Program-made: the position numbers and the translations under genes
Source: Paludibacteraceae bacterium
GTDB taxonomy: Bacteria > Bacteroidota > Bacteroidia > Bacteroidales > Paludibacteraceae
Direction: 5' to 3'
Assembly (NCBI GenBank): GCA_024400115.1
Contig: JAKSNF010000009.1
Location: forward strand, 1-64,000
DNA length: 64,000 bases
Shown: piece after piece, positions 36,760 through 46,058 of the stretch
Numbering within the stretch: the first letter of the stretch is position 1
How the letters are laid out: each line of letters opens with the position of its first letter
The notes under the pieces: generated by a model
Database searches by the model: none
Seen by the model: only the letters and a program-made list of their open reading frames with translations
What the model was told of the DNA's origin: nothing

Positions 36760-37868
36760 TGAAACGATTTGTTCACATATTGATTGCATTGATTATTATT
36801 GGCCTTTCTCCTGTGCAGGCAGATTCGTGGCGTGCAGGACGTGCGTACCAATTGGGGGCAGGTGGAACAAGAGCTTCACAAAAGTCCGACCAAGCCATTA
36901 GACGGGATAATGGTATCATCTCTCGGCGCTTTACTGGCGATAGATACCTCTTTGGACTATACCTCGATGGGGGCTATTCTGCATTAGTCAGCCCCAAAAT
37001 CAACATGAAAGATCAAATGGGCTGGGATGTTGGAGGTGGATTGGTTTTTGAATTCGAAAAAAAGACTTTTTGGGTGCAAACGGGTGTTGGAATCAATTTC
37101 CAACAAATTAAAGCAATCTTCCCTGACGATTCGTTGATGTTTACTAATGTGTCAGATAGTTGGACCGGCAGACATGATAATTATGTTTACGATTTGACCT
37201 ATGGCGTTACAAATCGAAAAGACGTCATCTCGGACCTCACGATACAAGTGCCTCTACTCATGGGTGTTCGCTATTTTGGTTTCTACTGGGGCGCCGGTCC
37301 TAAAGTAAGTCTAAACATAGCAGGAAATGTTCGTACCATAGCCCAGCTGACCACTATCGCTGATTATGAAAGATATATCGGTGTTTACGGAGAAATGGAT
37401 AACCACGGCTGGCGAAAATTAGTGGATGTCAATAGCAAAGCCGATTGGCAACGAGCGAAAATAGATATATTAGCCTCTACTGAATTGGGTTACGAGTGGA
37501 GCTCAAAAGAAACAAGGATAGGAAATGGTATGTACCGAAACAAAGATGTACACGAATGGCGAGTTCGCATAGGTGCTTTTGCTGATTTCGGCATACTAAA
37601 TATATGTCCTAAAAAAACATTGCCTTTAATTGATGTGCCAACCGATTATCGTTATGATTTTATCAAAGTCAAACTCAATAGTCCACTTGTTACTCAAAAT
37701 TTTAATGACACGTGGGCACGAAATCTAACCGCCGGAATTAAAATTACCATCTTGTATGGTTATAGAATAAAAGAAACTTGTCGCCTCTGCCTCCGTCCCG
37801 ATTTGGAAAGCGAACAAATGCAAAATAAAAATATCAACCACCGCAAATTCAACCGGAAAAAGCATTAA
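36759..37868 (+). CDS. Outer-membrane beta-barrel partner protein
   Basis: This 369-residue protein has a signal peptide (about 1-21) and alternating aromatic-rich strands typical of Bacteroidota outer-membrane barrels (for example LFGLYLDGGYSALVSP and FWVQTGVGINFQQ). Its ATG shares a base with the stop of the giant gene, so the pair is translationally coupled. Large type IX-secreted adhesins are often encoded next to PorP/SprF-type barrel proteins, and this pair may be a divergent example. The residues do not let me assign it to PorP/SprF with confidence. Confidence 0.7.
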   Translation: MKRFVHILIALIIIGLSPVQADSWRAGRAYQLGAGGTRASQKSDQAIRRDNGIISRRFTGDRYLFGLYLDGGYSALVSPKINMKDQMGWDVGGGLVFEFEKKTFWVQTGVGINFQQIKAIFPDDSLMFTNVSDSWTGRHDNYVYDLTYGVTNRKDVISDLTIQVPLLMGVRYFGFYWGAGPKVSLNIAGNVRTIAQLTTIADYERYIGVYGEMDNHGWRKLVDVNSKADWQRAKIDILASTELGYEWSSKETRIGNGMYRNKDVHEWRVRIGAFADFGILNICPKKTLPLIDVPTDYRYDFIKVKLNSPLVTQNFNDTWARNLTAGIKITILYGYRIKETCRLCLRPDLESEQMQNKNINHRKFNRKKH

Positions 37869-38207
37869 AGCATAATTACTGCATCATCCTATTTTTGTTG
37901 ACACACTTGCGATGGTTGTTTTTGTCTTTTCCGCATTCGTTGACACTTTCCTAAAAAAATTGACATCATTGTTGTTCGATCGAGTTGACACTTGACACTT
38001 GACATTTTTAACTTTTGTACAATTATTAAGATTAGGGGTATAGGGATAGATAGCAAGTTCCTTGCTTATCCCTTGCTTATCGTATGCTACAGGGACTAGT
38101 GATGATACGGAGGAGTATATGTATTCTATGATTCACTGCCTCAGAGCTTTTCGCGAACAGATGCTGTTCGAGTGAGAAACCCTCAACTCCCCTCACGCTA
38201 TTGAGAA

Positions 38208-38226
38208 CGGCAAAAGACTTTTGCCG
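38208..38226. repeat. 19-bp palindrome copy 4
   Basis: This is identical to copies 1 and 3 near 8.4 and 9.4 kb and is followed by the same AGAAGG tail. Confidence 0.75.
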
Positions 38227-38523
38227 AGAAGGATAGGGCGAGGCTCTGTATCCTATACGCAGGGCTTGGTAAAAACCCGATAAAAACCCGATTTTGGAAG
38301 TATTTTGGTAGTTTTATATATTTTTAATGTTATGTTTGCCAAAAAAGGTCGTAATCAAAATAGTAGAGGGGGACACAAAGAATTATGAATTTTGAATTAT
38401 GAATTATGAGAGGGGCAAGACTGTCGAGAGAGTGTCGAGTGACCCTCGGCCGACTGTCGGCTCAAAAAGACTGCAAAAACACTACCTCTACACAAGAGAA
38501 ATAGCATAAAATCAACAAATAGA

Positions 38524-38555
38524 TTTGCATATATCAAAAAAAAGTCGTATCTTTG
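38524..38555 (+). promoter_or_regulatory. Promoter of the 38577 gene
   Basis: TTTGCATATATCAAAA at 38524 and TATCTTTG at 38548-38555 with 20-bp spacing. Confidence 0.7.
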
Positions 38556-38576
38556 TAGCAAAATTTGATTAACCCA

Positions 38577-38768
38577 ATGAAAAAAGGAATCATTATAACC
38601 CTCGTGGCGATTGCCACCTTAGCCTTGGTAGCAGGTGCGGCGTGGTACTTTATTCAGGCTGATAGGCTGAAAGGCGGAGAGGAAGAAAGGCTGAAAGGCA
38701 GAGAGGAGGAGAGGCTGATAGGCGAAGAGGTTAAGAGGGAAGTTCCAGGTTGCCAAAACCGTATTTAA
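38577..38768 (+). CDS. Short membrane-anchored protein with repeat-encoded tail
   Basis: This is a 63-residue product with one N-terminal membrane segment (MKKGIIITLVAIATLALVAGAAWYF, residues 1-25 in part) followed by a highly charged tail of RLKGxEEE repeats. The tail is encoded by GAGAGGCTGAAAGGC-type tandem repeats at 38664-38729. A promoter lies directly upstream. It may be a truncated or eroded gene whose 3' part was replaced by repeats, or a genuine small membrane protein. The start at 38577 is the first ATG after the promoter. Confidence 0.5.
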   Translation: MKKGIIITLVAIATLALVAGAAWYFIQADRLKGGEEERLKGREEERLIGEEVKREVPGCQNRI

Positions 38769-38824
38769 CAAAACAAAGAAAGTTCCTCATCGCACTTTCC
38801 AATATCACAAATTATAAACTTATT

Positions 38825-40363
38825 ATGAAACGATTCCTTATTCCCCTTCTATTGGTTGCCATTAGTAGCACTACTTGGGCACAATCCTTGGAAGACAAAT
38901 TCGAACAGTTCAAACGTGAACAAAATGCCACCTTTGACCAATTCGTAAGCGACAAACAAACCGAATACGACGCTTTCCGCAAACGCGTCAACGACGAATA
39001 TGCCGCCTTTATGGAGAAGGCTTGGTCTGAATTCAAAGGTCAACCCGCTGTGCAACCCAAGCCACAACCGAAGGTAGAACCGGTGGTCTATGAGGAAAAA
39101 GGGCAGATTGACGGAGAGAAGGAAAGGAAGAGAGGCAAAAGGAATGAAGAAAAAAAGAAAGAGGAGGAAAAGCAGATAGCCGTGGAACCGGAAGTGGTAG
39201 TTGTTCCTCAAGCGGCACCTGCACCGGAACCGATTGCGCCTGTACAACCCAAAGAAGATAAACAAGAACCAAGAAAAGAGAAACGAGTGTCCGTGTCCTT
39301 CTACGGAACGATTGTGAGCGTTAATTTCCCTGACCCAGACGGATTCAAACTCGCCTCACTTGACGAGAAGCAACTTGCCGAAGCGTGGAAACAATTATCC
39401 GAAGCCAAATATGATGTCACCGTGGCCAATGTACTCGCTATCCGTAAAAGTCTTCAACTTTGCGATTGGGGTTATCTTAGAATGTTGCAAGAGGTGACCA
39501 ACAAACATTACGGCAAATCCAACGAGGCGACTTTTATGCAAGCGTTCCTGATGACCCAATCCGGTTATCAAGTTCGTTTGGGTAAAGATAATAAAAAACT
39601 ATACTTACTCATTGCCAGCAAGTTTGACCTGTTTGATTATAGTTATTTTACTATTGAGGGGAAGACGTTCTATGCCATCGATTGTAAAGGAATCAATCTT
39701 TATATCTGCCCCGCTTTTGTAGCGAAAGAGCAAGCCCTTTCGCTTCAGATTGCCCAAACACAAAAACTCAATCAAGAACCAACCGAGAAACGCAAACTGA
39801 CCTCCAAAAAAGGACTAACAGCTTCTGTATGCGTCAATAAAAACCAAATAGACTTTTACGATAAGTATCCGAAAGGCTACCTCAATAAAGATGTCAATAC
39901 CGCTTGGGTGGCATATGCCAACACACCGATGGATCCAAAAATAAAAGAGCAACTCTACCCTACTTTTGAAAAAGCAATTGCAAACATGAGCCAAAAAGAG
40001 GCAGTGAACCTTATTCTCAATTGGGTACAGACTGCTTTTGTTTATGAATATGACGATAAGGTATGGGGAGAAGATAGAGCATTCTTCCCTTCGGAGACAT
40101 TATACTACCCTTACTGTGATTGCGAGGATCGAAGTATTCTCTTCTCTCGTTTGGTGCGCGACCTACTCGACCTGCCCGTGGTGTTGCTTTACTATCCGGG
40201 GCACTTGGCCACTGCCGTTGCTTTTACAGAGGACGTGCAAGGCGACTACCTGACTTACAAGAACAAAAAATACGTAGTCTGTGACCCCACCTTTATCGGA
40301 GCTCCCGTAGGAAAAACGATGACCGGAATGAATAATGAAACGGCTAAGATAGTGGTGCTATAG
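38825..40363 (+). CDS. Exported transglutaminase-like protein
   Basis: This 512-residue protein has a signal peptide (MKRFLIPLLLVAISSTTWAQ), a helical region (to about 70), a charged low-complexity linker (about 80-155, KERKRGKRNEEKKKEEE and Pro/Val-rich), and a C-terminal transglutaminase-like domain. The likely catalytic triad is Cys in YYPYCDCEDRS, His in PGHLATAV and Asp in CDPTF. Such domains act as cysteine proteases or cross-linking enzymes in the periplasm. The start at 38825 is chosen because the signal peptide begins there. Confidence 0.75.
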   Translation: MKRFLIPLLLVAISSTTWAQSLEDKFEQFKREQNATFDQFVSDKQTEYDAFRKRVNDEYAAFMEKAWSEFKGQPAVQPKPQPKVEPVVYEEKGQIDGEKERKRGKRNEEKKKEEEKQIAVEPEVVVVPQAAPAPEPIAPVQPKEDKQEPRKEKRVSVSFYGTIVSVNFPDPDGFKLASLDEKQLAEAWKQLSEAKYDVTVANVLAIRKSLQLCDWGYLRMLQEVTNKHYGKSNEATFMQAFLMTQSGYQVRLGKDNKKLYLLIASKFDLFDYSYFTIEGKTFYAIDCKGINLYICPAFVAKEQALSLQIAQTQKLNQEPTEKRKLTSKKGLTASVCVNKNQIDFYDKYPKGYLNKDVNTAWVAYANTPMDPKIKEQLYPTFEKAIANMSQKEAVNLILNWVQTAFVYEYDDKVWGEDRAFFPSETLYYPYCDCEDRSILFSRLVRDLLDLPVVLLYYPGHLATAVAFTEDVQGDYLTYKNKKYVVCDPTFIGAPVGKTMTGMNNETAKIVVL

Positions 40364-40406
40364 GAAAGGGCATCGTACCCCCCATAAAACCTAATAATCA
40401 ACAACC

Positions 40407-41615
40407 ATGAAACATGTAATACCCTTATTGTTTTGTCTTTGCAGCCTTTCTACGTGGGCATGCACTTCCGTCATCGTATCCGGTGAGCGCACCGCGTTCG
40501 GAAGACCTATGCTTTACAAACATCGTGACACCAAAGCTTTACTCAACGAAGTGAATTACTTTGAAGGTGAACACTATCGCTATATCGGTCTAACTAACAG
40601 CACAGGCACGCGCCGAAGTGTTTGGGCAGGTACGAACGAAACGGGTTTCAGTATCATGAACACCGCTTCCTATAACCTCAAGGACGATACCATCAGCGAA
40701 GACCTGATGGGATTAGAAGGCCAAGTCATGGCGGAAGCCTTAGGTCAATGTGCTTCAGTAGATGAGTTCGAGACTTTTCTCATCAATCACGCCAAACCGC
40801 TTTATGTTGAGACTAATTTTGGGGTTATTGACGCCCAAGGCGGAGCCGCTTATTTTGAAGTCAATAACGAACACTACATCCGCTACAACGTGGCAGATGC
40901 CCCCGGGCACTACATGGTTGTTACTAACTACAGCCAAGCCGGACGCGAAGCCGACCGCAAGGGTGTAGAACGCAAACAAACGGCAGACGCTATCATGCAA
41001 GACTTAGCCGCTGCTTATCCCAACCAACTGCCAATAGACCACACATGGTTCATCAATAACCTCTCTCGCTCTTATCGTCATGAGTTATTAGGAACGGCAG
41101 CCAATTTCTGTCCGGAATCGGGCATTGCAGTGGATCAAGATTTTATTCCGCGTCGTCTCACCTCTGCGGTGGTTGTGATTGAGGGTGTTCGCCCGAGTGA
41201 GAATCCCCTTCACACGGTGATGTGGACGGAAATAGGTTATCCCGCTTGCGGAGTAATGGTTCCGCTGATGGTTGGGGAAACGAATATACTCCCCCACTCC
41301 GTTCAGCACGGAGAGAAAACGAGTGCTTTCTGCCAAATGGCAATGAAGATAAAGAATGAATATGTCTTCCCTTGGACGATCAGTAGCGGACAACAGTATT
41401 TCCGTATAGATGCCGTACAGAAAGGGACAGACGGTCGCCCATCACTGAAAACCTGTGCACAGCAAGCCGAAAAAAACATTGATGCTCTTTTCAGCCCTCT
41501 ATTCAACGATTGGGTACAAGGTAAGATAAGCGACCAAGACTTTTACCAACGTTATCAGGAGCAGTCTGCCACTTATTATTCCCTCTATTTGGCAGCCTTT
41601 AAGGATTATCGGTAG
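40407..41615 (+). CDS. Ntn-hydrolase, choloylglycine hydrolase / C45-like
   Basis: This 402-residue exported enzyme has a signal peptide ending in STWA, and the next residue is Cys19 (CTSVIVSGERTAFGRPMLYKHRD). In linear amide hydrolases of the Ntn fold, signal or propeptide cleavage exposes such a cysteine as the N-terminal nucleophile. The segments NETGFSIMNTASYN and YMVVTNY fit the same fold. It probably cleaves a C-N amide bond in the periplasm; the substrate is unknown. The signal peptide resembles that of the preceding gene, 43 bp upstream. Its 3' end overlaps the convergent gene by 17 bp. Confidence 0.75.
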   Translation: MKHVIPLLFCLCSLSTWACTSVIVSGERTAFGRPMLYKHRDTKALLNEVNYFEGEHYRYIGLTNSTGTRRSVWAGTNETGFSIMNTASYNLKDDTISEDLMGLEGQVMAEALGQCASVDEFETFLINHAKPLYVETNFGVIDAQGGAAYFEVNNEHYIRYNVADAPGHYMVVTNYSQAGREADRKGVERKQTADAIMQDLAAAYPNQLPIDHTWFINNLSRSYRHELLGTAANFCPESGIAVDQDFIPRRLTSAVVVIEGVRPSENPLHTVMWTEIGYPACGVMVPLMVGETNILPHSVQHGEKTSAFCQMAMKIKNEYVFPWTISSGQQYFRIDAVQKGTDGRPSLKTCAQQAEKNIDALFSPLFNDWVQGKISDQDFYQRYQEQSATYYSLYLAAFKDYR

Positions 41616-42156
41616 AGGGAGTTCCCATAATGATTTGTGGGTCACTCATAGCACCACCGCGCACGATGAAAAAGACAATGATGCACACCACAAACAGAAC
41701 CAATGCTAAAATAAGAATCACGATTTGCAATGTCCGAACCGTCTTTTGGATAGGCTGTTGCACTTGCTCTTGCGTATATTCAAAGATATTATGAATCGTT
41801 AAGGGTATTCCGTTTGCCTGAAAATGAGTTATGATACCATCGGTATCCGCTACAACGGTTTCCAATGCCTTCGTGAACTTACGTGCTCCTATCAGTTGCA
41901 CAACCCACCCTGCCGGTGAATCCGAATTAGCCTTAGCTAACACGCTCTTTGAATCCGACAGAACCTCTTGCAAAGAAGTTGGGTCTAACACCTGCTCCGT
42001 CAAACCCGCTGAGGTAGTATTCAGCATGAGTTCGACTTGCGTCAGCTCTTGCTCAATTAGATTATTCGCCTTATCGGGCAACGAGGGTACCCAAATAACA
42101 CCGAAAAGGGCTACAGCTATCGAGAGTAACAATAAAAAGAAATTAATGATTTTCAT
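41599..42156 (-). CDS. Hypothetical membrane protein
   Basis: This 185-residue protein has an N-terminal membrane segment (about 4-25), a helical periplasmic or cytoplasmic middle and a second membrane segment near 145-167. No family is recognised. It is the last of three minus-strand genes with overlapping or touching ends (42587 and 42153-42156), which suggests one operon after murF-alr. Confidence 0.6.
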   Translation of the reverse strand: MKIINFFLLLLSIAVALFGVIWVPSLPDKANNLIEQELTQVELMLNTTSAGLTEQVLDPTSLQEVLSDSKSVLAKANSDSPAGWVVQLIGARKFTKALETVVADTDGIITHFQANGIPLTIHNIFEYTQEQVQQPIQKTVRTLQIVILILALVLFVVCIIVFFIVRGGAMSDPQIIMGTPSTDNP

Positions 42157-42587
42157 ACTTTGTTATAGTTTGGATTAACATATACGACCGTCTTCTTGGG
42201 GGCGCAATCGTCTTTAGATAACTGCCACAGATGACGCTCATACTTTTTCAGTTCTTTATATTGGTGTGTTTGATTTAAGTCTTTGAGCACAACGCGCACC
42301 AACAGTCTGCCGCAAGGGGCTTTCATAAACTCCGCACACGTATCCGGACGAAAAACAGGGGTATTACGCTCCATTAGGACAACATACTTACGCTTCTTAT
42401 CGTTCCAAGAAGACAAAATCTTAGCGGCTTCACCCACACAAACGATTGCCCAAACGATTTGTGCCGTTAACCCTATCCAGTGATGATACAATGGTAGAAC
42501 AAATATGCCTAACCCTATTAGCAATAGGAGAAAGGCATATATGTTCAGATAAAGGAACCTACCCAATATGGAGATTCCTTTATTCAT
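42153..42587 (-). CDS. Hypothetical membrane protein, two segments
   Basis: This is a 144-residue protein with two adjacent membrane segments at about 12-52 and a soluble C-terminus (VLMERNTPVF and RHLWQLSKDDCAPKK). No family is recognised. It overlaps the next gene by 4 bp and shares one base with the preceding PH-like gene. Confidence 0.6.
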   Translation of the reverse strand: MNKGISILGRFLYLNIYAFLLLLIGLGIFVLPLYHHWIGLTAQIVWAIVCVGEAAKILSSWNDKKRKYVVLMERNTPVFRPDTCAEFMKAPCGRLLVRVVLKDLNQTHQYKELKKYERHLWQLSKDDCAPKKTVVYVNPNYNKV

Positions 42588-43024
42588 TATTGAGCAGCGT
42601 TGATTGCTTTATAGAAAGCATCTACAACCTTTTGAGCTTCCTTCTCTTCTGCTATAGGCAGTTGTACGGTCGTAGTCTGTGTGAAGGACTCATAGTAGAG
42701 GTTATAAGATTGGCAGAACATGCCTAAGCAAGTACCTTCCTTCGTATAACCAACTTCTTTTACAGAACTCGGCAACACGTATTTAACGTTCTTACCTAAA
42801 TTGAAGACCCAACAAGCCTTACGTTGAAGAATTTCAACCACACGCTTGTCCGTGATTACGACATAGCCATTCATACGAAAACCCAGAATAAGAGCAAGTA
42901 ACTTTCTGAGTTTACCAATCAACTTTGCGATAGGATTCTGACTGGTTGCCCAGAGTTCAGCTTCTAACTCCATTACAAGAGTTTCATTTTCGCCTAATAA
43001 TAGGCCGGATTTGAGTTTTTCCAT
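42587..43024 (-). CDS. Bacterial PH-like domain protein
   Basis: This 145-residue protein has a pattern like bacterial PH domains: GENETLVMELEAELW, then a hydrophobic patch (LLALILGFRMNGYVVITDKRVVEI) and beta strands to a C-terminal helix (EKEAQKVVDAFYKAINAA). Such domains are found in small membrane-stress or membrane-associated proteins. The function is unknown. It is probably co-transcribed with the two genes downstream. Confidence 0.6.
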   Translation of the reverse strand: MEKLKSGLLLGENETLVMELEAELWATSQNPIAKLIGKLRKLLALILGFRMNGYVVITDKRVVEILQRKACWVFNLGKNVKYVLPSSVKEVGYTKEGTCLGMFCQSYNLYYESFTQTTTVQLPIAEEKEAQKVVDAFYKAINAAQ

Positions 43025-43045
43025 AAAAATAATAATTTAGTTTGG

Positions 43046-45166
43046 TTAATGAATATATACCCTCTTAACTCGACGAGAGACAGAGGTTAAAATCTCATAC
43101 GTAATTGTTCCTAACTTGTTTGCTAATTCCTCCACAGGAAGACCTTGCCCGAAGATGATTGCTTCATCACCCACTTGAGCGTCTGCCTCGGTCACATCCA
43201 CCATCGCCTGATCCATGCACACATTACCCACTATCGGACAGCGCACCCCACGAATGAGTACCTCTCCGTTATGATTACCAAAGCGACGATCAAAACCGTC
43301 TGCATAACCAATCGGGATAACGGCAATGCGTCTATCCTCCGTCAGCGTGGTGTGACGACCATAACCTATCGTCTCCCCTGCGGCAACGGTCTTAACCGAC
43401 AGTATCGTGGTCTTCAACGTGCACACGTTCTTGAGTTGAGCCCCATTGAACGAGAAACCGTACATACCAATGCCCAAACGACACATATCGAACTGAGAGT
43501 CCGTGAAACGCTCGATACCGGCGGAGTTGAGGATATGCCTTAAAAGACCGCCCTGCGGGCTGCAAGACCGCTGCGCTGAAAGACCGGCTGCACCTGAAAG
43601 ACCGCTTATTACATTCGCTGAAAGAATATCAGCGCAGTCGCGGAAATAGGCTATCTGTTCGCGCGTGAAAGCATCAAACTGCGCCTCGTCACTACCGGCA
43701 AGGTGAGAGAACACCGAAGCCACTTTGACAGGCGACTGGCTACCGGCGACAGGCAACCGGGTAATTTCTTTGATTAACTCCGGCAGGTCCTCTTTGTAGA
43801 AGCCGAGGCGGTGCATGCCGCTATCAATCTTAATATGTACCGGATAATTCTCTAAGCCCTTTGCCTTTGCCATCTCCAAGAAAGCGTGCAAAGACGCAAA
43901 CGAATAGATATTTGGTTCGAGGTTATTCTCCACAATCAGATCTAACGCTGCCACCTCAGGATCCATCACGATAATAGGAAGCGTCACCCCTGCCTTACGC
44001 AGTTCCACGCCCTCATCGGCTACTGCCACTGCCAAATAATCGACAAGACCGCTGGCTTGCAGAGCCTTAGACACCTCCACACTACCCGACCCATAGGCAA
44101 ACGCCTTGACCATACAAGTCAGTTTAGTGGTCGGTTTGAGCAGCGAACGGAAATAACGCACATTATCCACGAGGTGAGTGAGGTTAATCTCCATCACCGT
44201 CTCGTGCGTTTGGGCTAAGATACGACGAGAGATAGTCTCCTCATCATACCCAAGCGCCCGCATCACAAGGGCACAGGTGCGCACGTTTTGGTGCGTGGGG
44301 TCTTCCAACACCGTATCACAATGAGCAAAGAGTTTCATTTTCTCGGCACGTTTCTGCTCAAGCGACTCGAAGTTCTCCCCATGCTCCGCTCCGATATAGG
44401 TTACTACCCCTATCGTAGGACGAATAATACGCTCCAAGCGTTCCATCTCGCCGGGCTGAGAGATACCGGCCTCGAACAAAGCGAGACAAGGTCTCGCCGA
44501 CCGCTGCGCTGGTCGCTCCGGCGACTCCGATATACCGGCTGCGCCTGTAAGACCGCCTCCAGCTGTAAGACCGTCCTTCGGACTGAAAGACTCGGGGAGT
44601 TGCCAGACGCTGAGGGGGACACCGATCTGAGAGTTGAATGACTTGGGCGAACGAATGATGGTGTAATCGTCCTTGAGGAGGTTATAGAGCCACTCCTTCA
44701 CCACCGTCTTACCATTACTACCCGTGATGCCAATCACCGGACCGGTGAAGAGTGAGCGGCGTATGGCCGCTAATTGTTGTAACGCCACTAACGTATCGTC
44801 TGTGACGATAAACGTTAGACCGCCCTGCGGGCTGAAAGACCGCTGCGCTGAAAGATCGTCCTTCGGACTGTAAGACCGCTGCGCTGTAGGAGCGCCTTCG
44901 GCGGGAGTTGAAAGTGATAAGTTTATCAGCTGCTTCTCCGTGACAACAAAGGCTTTGACGCCTTTGGCGATGAGGTCGGGGATATAGTTCGCCCCATCGT
45001 TCTTGTCCGTTTTGAGGGCAAAGAAAAGGGTGCGTTCAGGATCGGGCGCCTGCTCGGTTCCGAGTAAGCGCGAGTCCGTCAGTAAGTATTGTATATCGCG
45101 GTCGGTAGGACCGAGAACCTTAACGGACGCGAAGTTTTTGTCCGATACGAATGATTGAATTAGCAT
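43046..45166 (-). CDS. MurF-alanine racemase fusion with truncated MurF half
   Basis: In Bacteroidota MurF (ligase adding D-Ala-D-Ala to UDP-MurNAc-tripeptide) is fused to alanine racemase, in all about 820 residues. Here the total is 706, including about 80 residues from inserted repeats. The racemase half (from about 325; [10 protein letters not shown] with the PLP lysine, and the [17 protein letters not shown] region) looks complete. The MurF half keeps its N-domain and P-loop (GITGSNGKT) but jumps from LFAHCDTV to a remnant ([24 protein letters not shown]) and then to the racemase. The third MurF domain and its DSYNSD-type motif are absent. Ligase activity is therefore doubtful. Confidence 0.85.
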   Translation of the reverse strand: MLIQSFVSDKNFASVKVLGPTDRDIQYLLTDSRLLGTEQAPDPERTLFFALKTDKNDGANYIPDLIAKGVKAFVVTEKQLINLSLSTPAEGAPTAQRSYSPKDDLSAQRSFSPQGGLTFIVTDDTLVALQQLAAIRRSLFTGPVIGITGSNGKTVVKEWLYNLLKDDYTIIRSPKSFNSQIGVPLSVWQLPESFSPKDGLTAGGGLTGAAGISESPERPAQRSARPCLALFEAGISQPGEMERLERIIRPTIGVVTYIGAEHGENFESLEQKRAEKMKLFAHCDTVLEDPTHQNVRTCALVMRALGYDEETISRRILAQTHETVMEINLTHLVDNVRYFRSLLKPTTKLTCMVKAFAYGSGSVEVSKALQASGLVDYLAVAVADEGVELRKAGVTLPIIVMDPEVAALDLIVENNLEPNIYSFASLHAFLEMAKAKGLENYPVHIKIDSGMHRLGFYKEDLPELIKEITRLPVAGSQSPVKVASVFSHLAGSDEAQFDAFTREQIAYFRDCADILSANVISGLSGAAGLSAQRSCSPQGGLLRHILNSAGIERFTDSQFDMCRLGIGMYGFSFNGAQLKNVCTLKTTILSVKTVAAGETIGYGRHTTLTEDRRIAVIPIGYADGFDRRFGNHNGEVLIRGVRCPIVGNVCMDQAMVDVTEADAQVGDEAIIFGQGLPVEELANKLGTITYEILTSVSRRVKRVYIH
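43543..43634. repeat. Mini-hairpin array inside the racemase half
   Basis: Four to five GAAAGACCG-type units read in frame as a Gly/Ser/Ala/Gln-rich peptide ([14 protein letters not shown] and on) before the conserved HILNSAG segment. Confidence 0.85.
43728..43760. repeat. GGCGACT heptamer array inside murF-alr
   Basis: Four to five 7-bp units encode AGSQSPVK in the racemase half. Confidence 0.7.
44491..44592. repeat. Mini-hairpin array inside the MurF half (1)
   Basis: Several units with TCCTTCGGA and GCTGCGC cores encode [18 protein letters not shown] and following residues. Confidence 0.85.
44816..44907. repeat. Mini-hairpin array inside the MurF half (2)
   Basis: Five units encode [20 protein letters not shown] and GGL near residue 100. 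Confidence 0.85.
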
Positions 45167-46058
45167 TGATTTTATTGAGTTTACACAAGGTGTTCACACT
45201 GGTTCCATAGCGTTTAGCCAGTCCTGATAATGTGTCACCCGATTTGATGGTTACCCACTTAGCCGATTGCATCTCCTTCATCTCCGCATAATAAGGGAAG
45301 GTTCCTTTCTGGGTTATGGTGTAAGTGCTGTCGTAACGACACGAACGGGCAGACATATTAACAAGTATCTCGGGATTGATAGCATTACCTAAGTAACGCA
45401 TCTCGTAATGCAAATGACTCCCGGTACTCCGTCCCGTATTACCACCTAAGGCAATCACTTCTCCGCCAAACACACGTTCATCCTCCTCTACCAACAAACG
45501 AGAGAGGTGACCATAAATGGTCTCTAATCCGTTCTCATGCCTGATTACTACGAAATAGCCATACCCACGAGGGTCATACCCAACGATACGCACGCGCCCG
45601 TCCCATGAGCAGCGGATGGAGTCTCCTATCTGTACTTTGAGGTCGGTTCCGTAATGGAAACGGTTACGTCGAGATCCGAACTTAGAGGTCACATACGTGG
45701 AGTCGCACGGGAAGACATAGTCCGTCATAGCGATAACGGGATTACCCTTGATGGAGTCGATGGACACTTTATAAGGGTTCACACGGTCGTTAGTCCATAT
45801 GCCGCCGTAAATACTATCCGCCGGAGGGAGGTTGCCCCAATCAACGGAAGCGAAAGAGGGCAGCAAGCGATACATAACCGTATCGTTGCCATTCACCACT
45901 ACGATCATTGAGGGGAGAGACTCTGCTACCTCGTCCAAGACGAGGGTGTCAGGCGACAGGCGACTGGCTACTGGCGACTGGCTACTGGCGACTGGCGCAA
46001 TTAGCAGCAAGGCCGATAGTGGCAGGGATAGCCGAAGCAGTAATGAGCGATGAGACAT
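45120..46058 (-). CDS. M23 peptidase with LysM domain
   Basis: This 312-residue exported peptidoglycan endopeptidase has a signal peptide ([19 protein letters not shown]), an intact M23 zinc site (FHYGTD and HLHYEM; Zn ligands His, Asp and His) and a C-terminal LysM domain ([25 protein letters not shown]). The start at 46058 gives the signal peptide. The first 58 bp overlap the 3' end of the EF-hand gene. Residues of about 22-35 ([15 protein letters not shown]) come from GGCGACT heptamers. Its stop overlaps murF-alr by 47 bp. Confidence 0.88.
   Translation of the reverse strand: MSHRSLLLRLSLPLSALLLIAPVASSQSPVASRLSPDTLVLDEVAESLPSMIVVVNGNDTVMYRLLPSFASVDWGNLPPADSIYGGIWTNDRVNPYKVSIDSIKGNPVIAMTDYVFPCDSTYVTSKFGSRRNRFHYGTDLKVQIGDSIRCSWDGRVRIVGYDPRGYGYFVVIRHENGLETIYGHLSRLLVEEDERVFGGEVIALGGNTGRSTGSHLHYEMRYLGNAINPEILVNMSARSCRYDSTYTITQKGTFPYYAEMKEMQSAKWVTIKSGDTLSGLAKRYGTSVNTLCKLNKINANSIIRIGQKLRVR
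45950..45998. repeat. GGCGACT heptamer array at the M23 signal-peptide junction
   Basis: Six 7-bp units (GGCGACT/GGCTACT) encode SQSPVAS just after the signal peptide. Confidence 0.8.

Larger units (their letters stand above)
37869..38576. other. 0.7-kb gene-free repeat-rich region
   Basis: I see no gene. Modules shared with 8077-9838 recur: the TTGACACTTTCCTAAAAA segment (37938), GCTTATCGTATGCTACAG with GATGATACGGAGG (about 38074), and the 19-bp palindrome (38208-38226). GACACTT heptamers (37983-38007) and TTATGAA heptamers (38381-38410) are also present. The promoter of the next gene is at 38524-38555. Confidence 0.6.

Noticed and set aside
42283..43543. Plus-strand frames opposite murF-alr and the PH-like genes
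   Set aside because: They are shadows of clearly conserved minus-strand genes.
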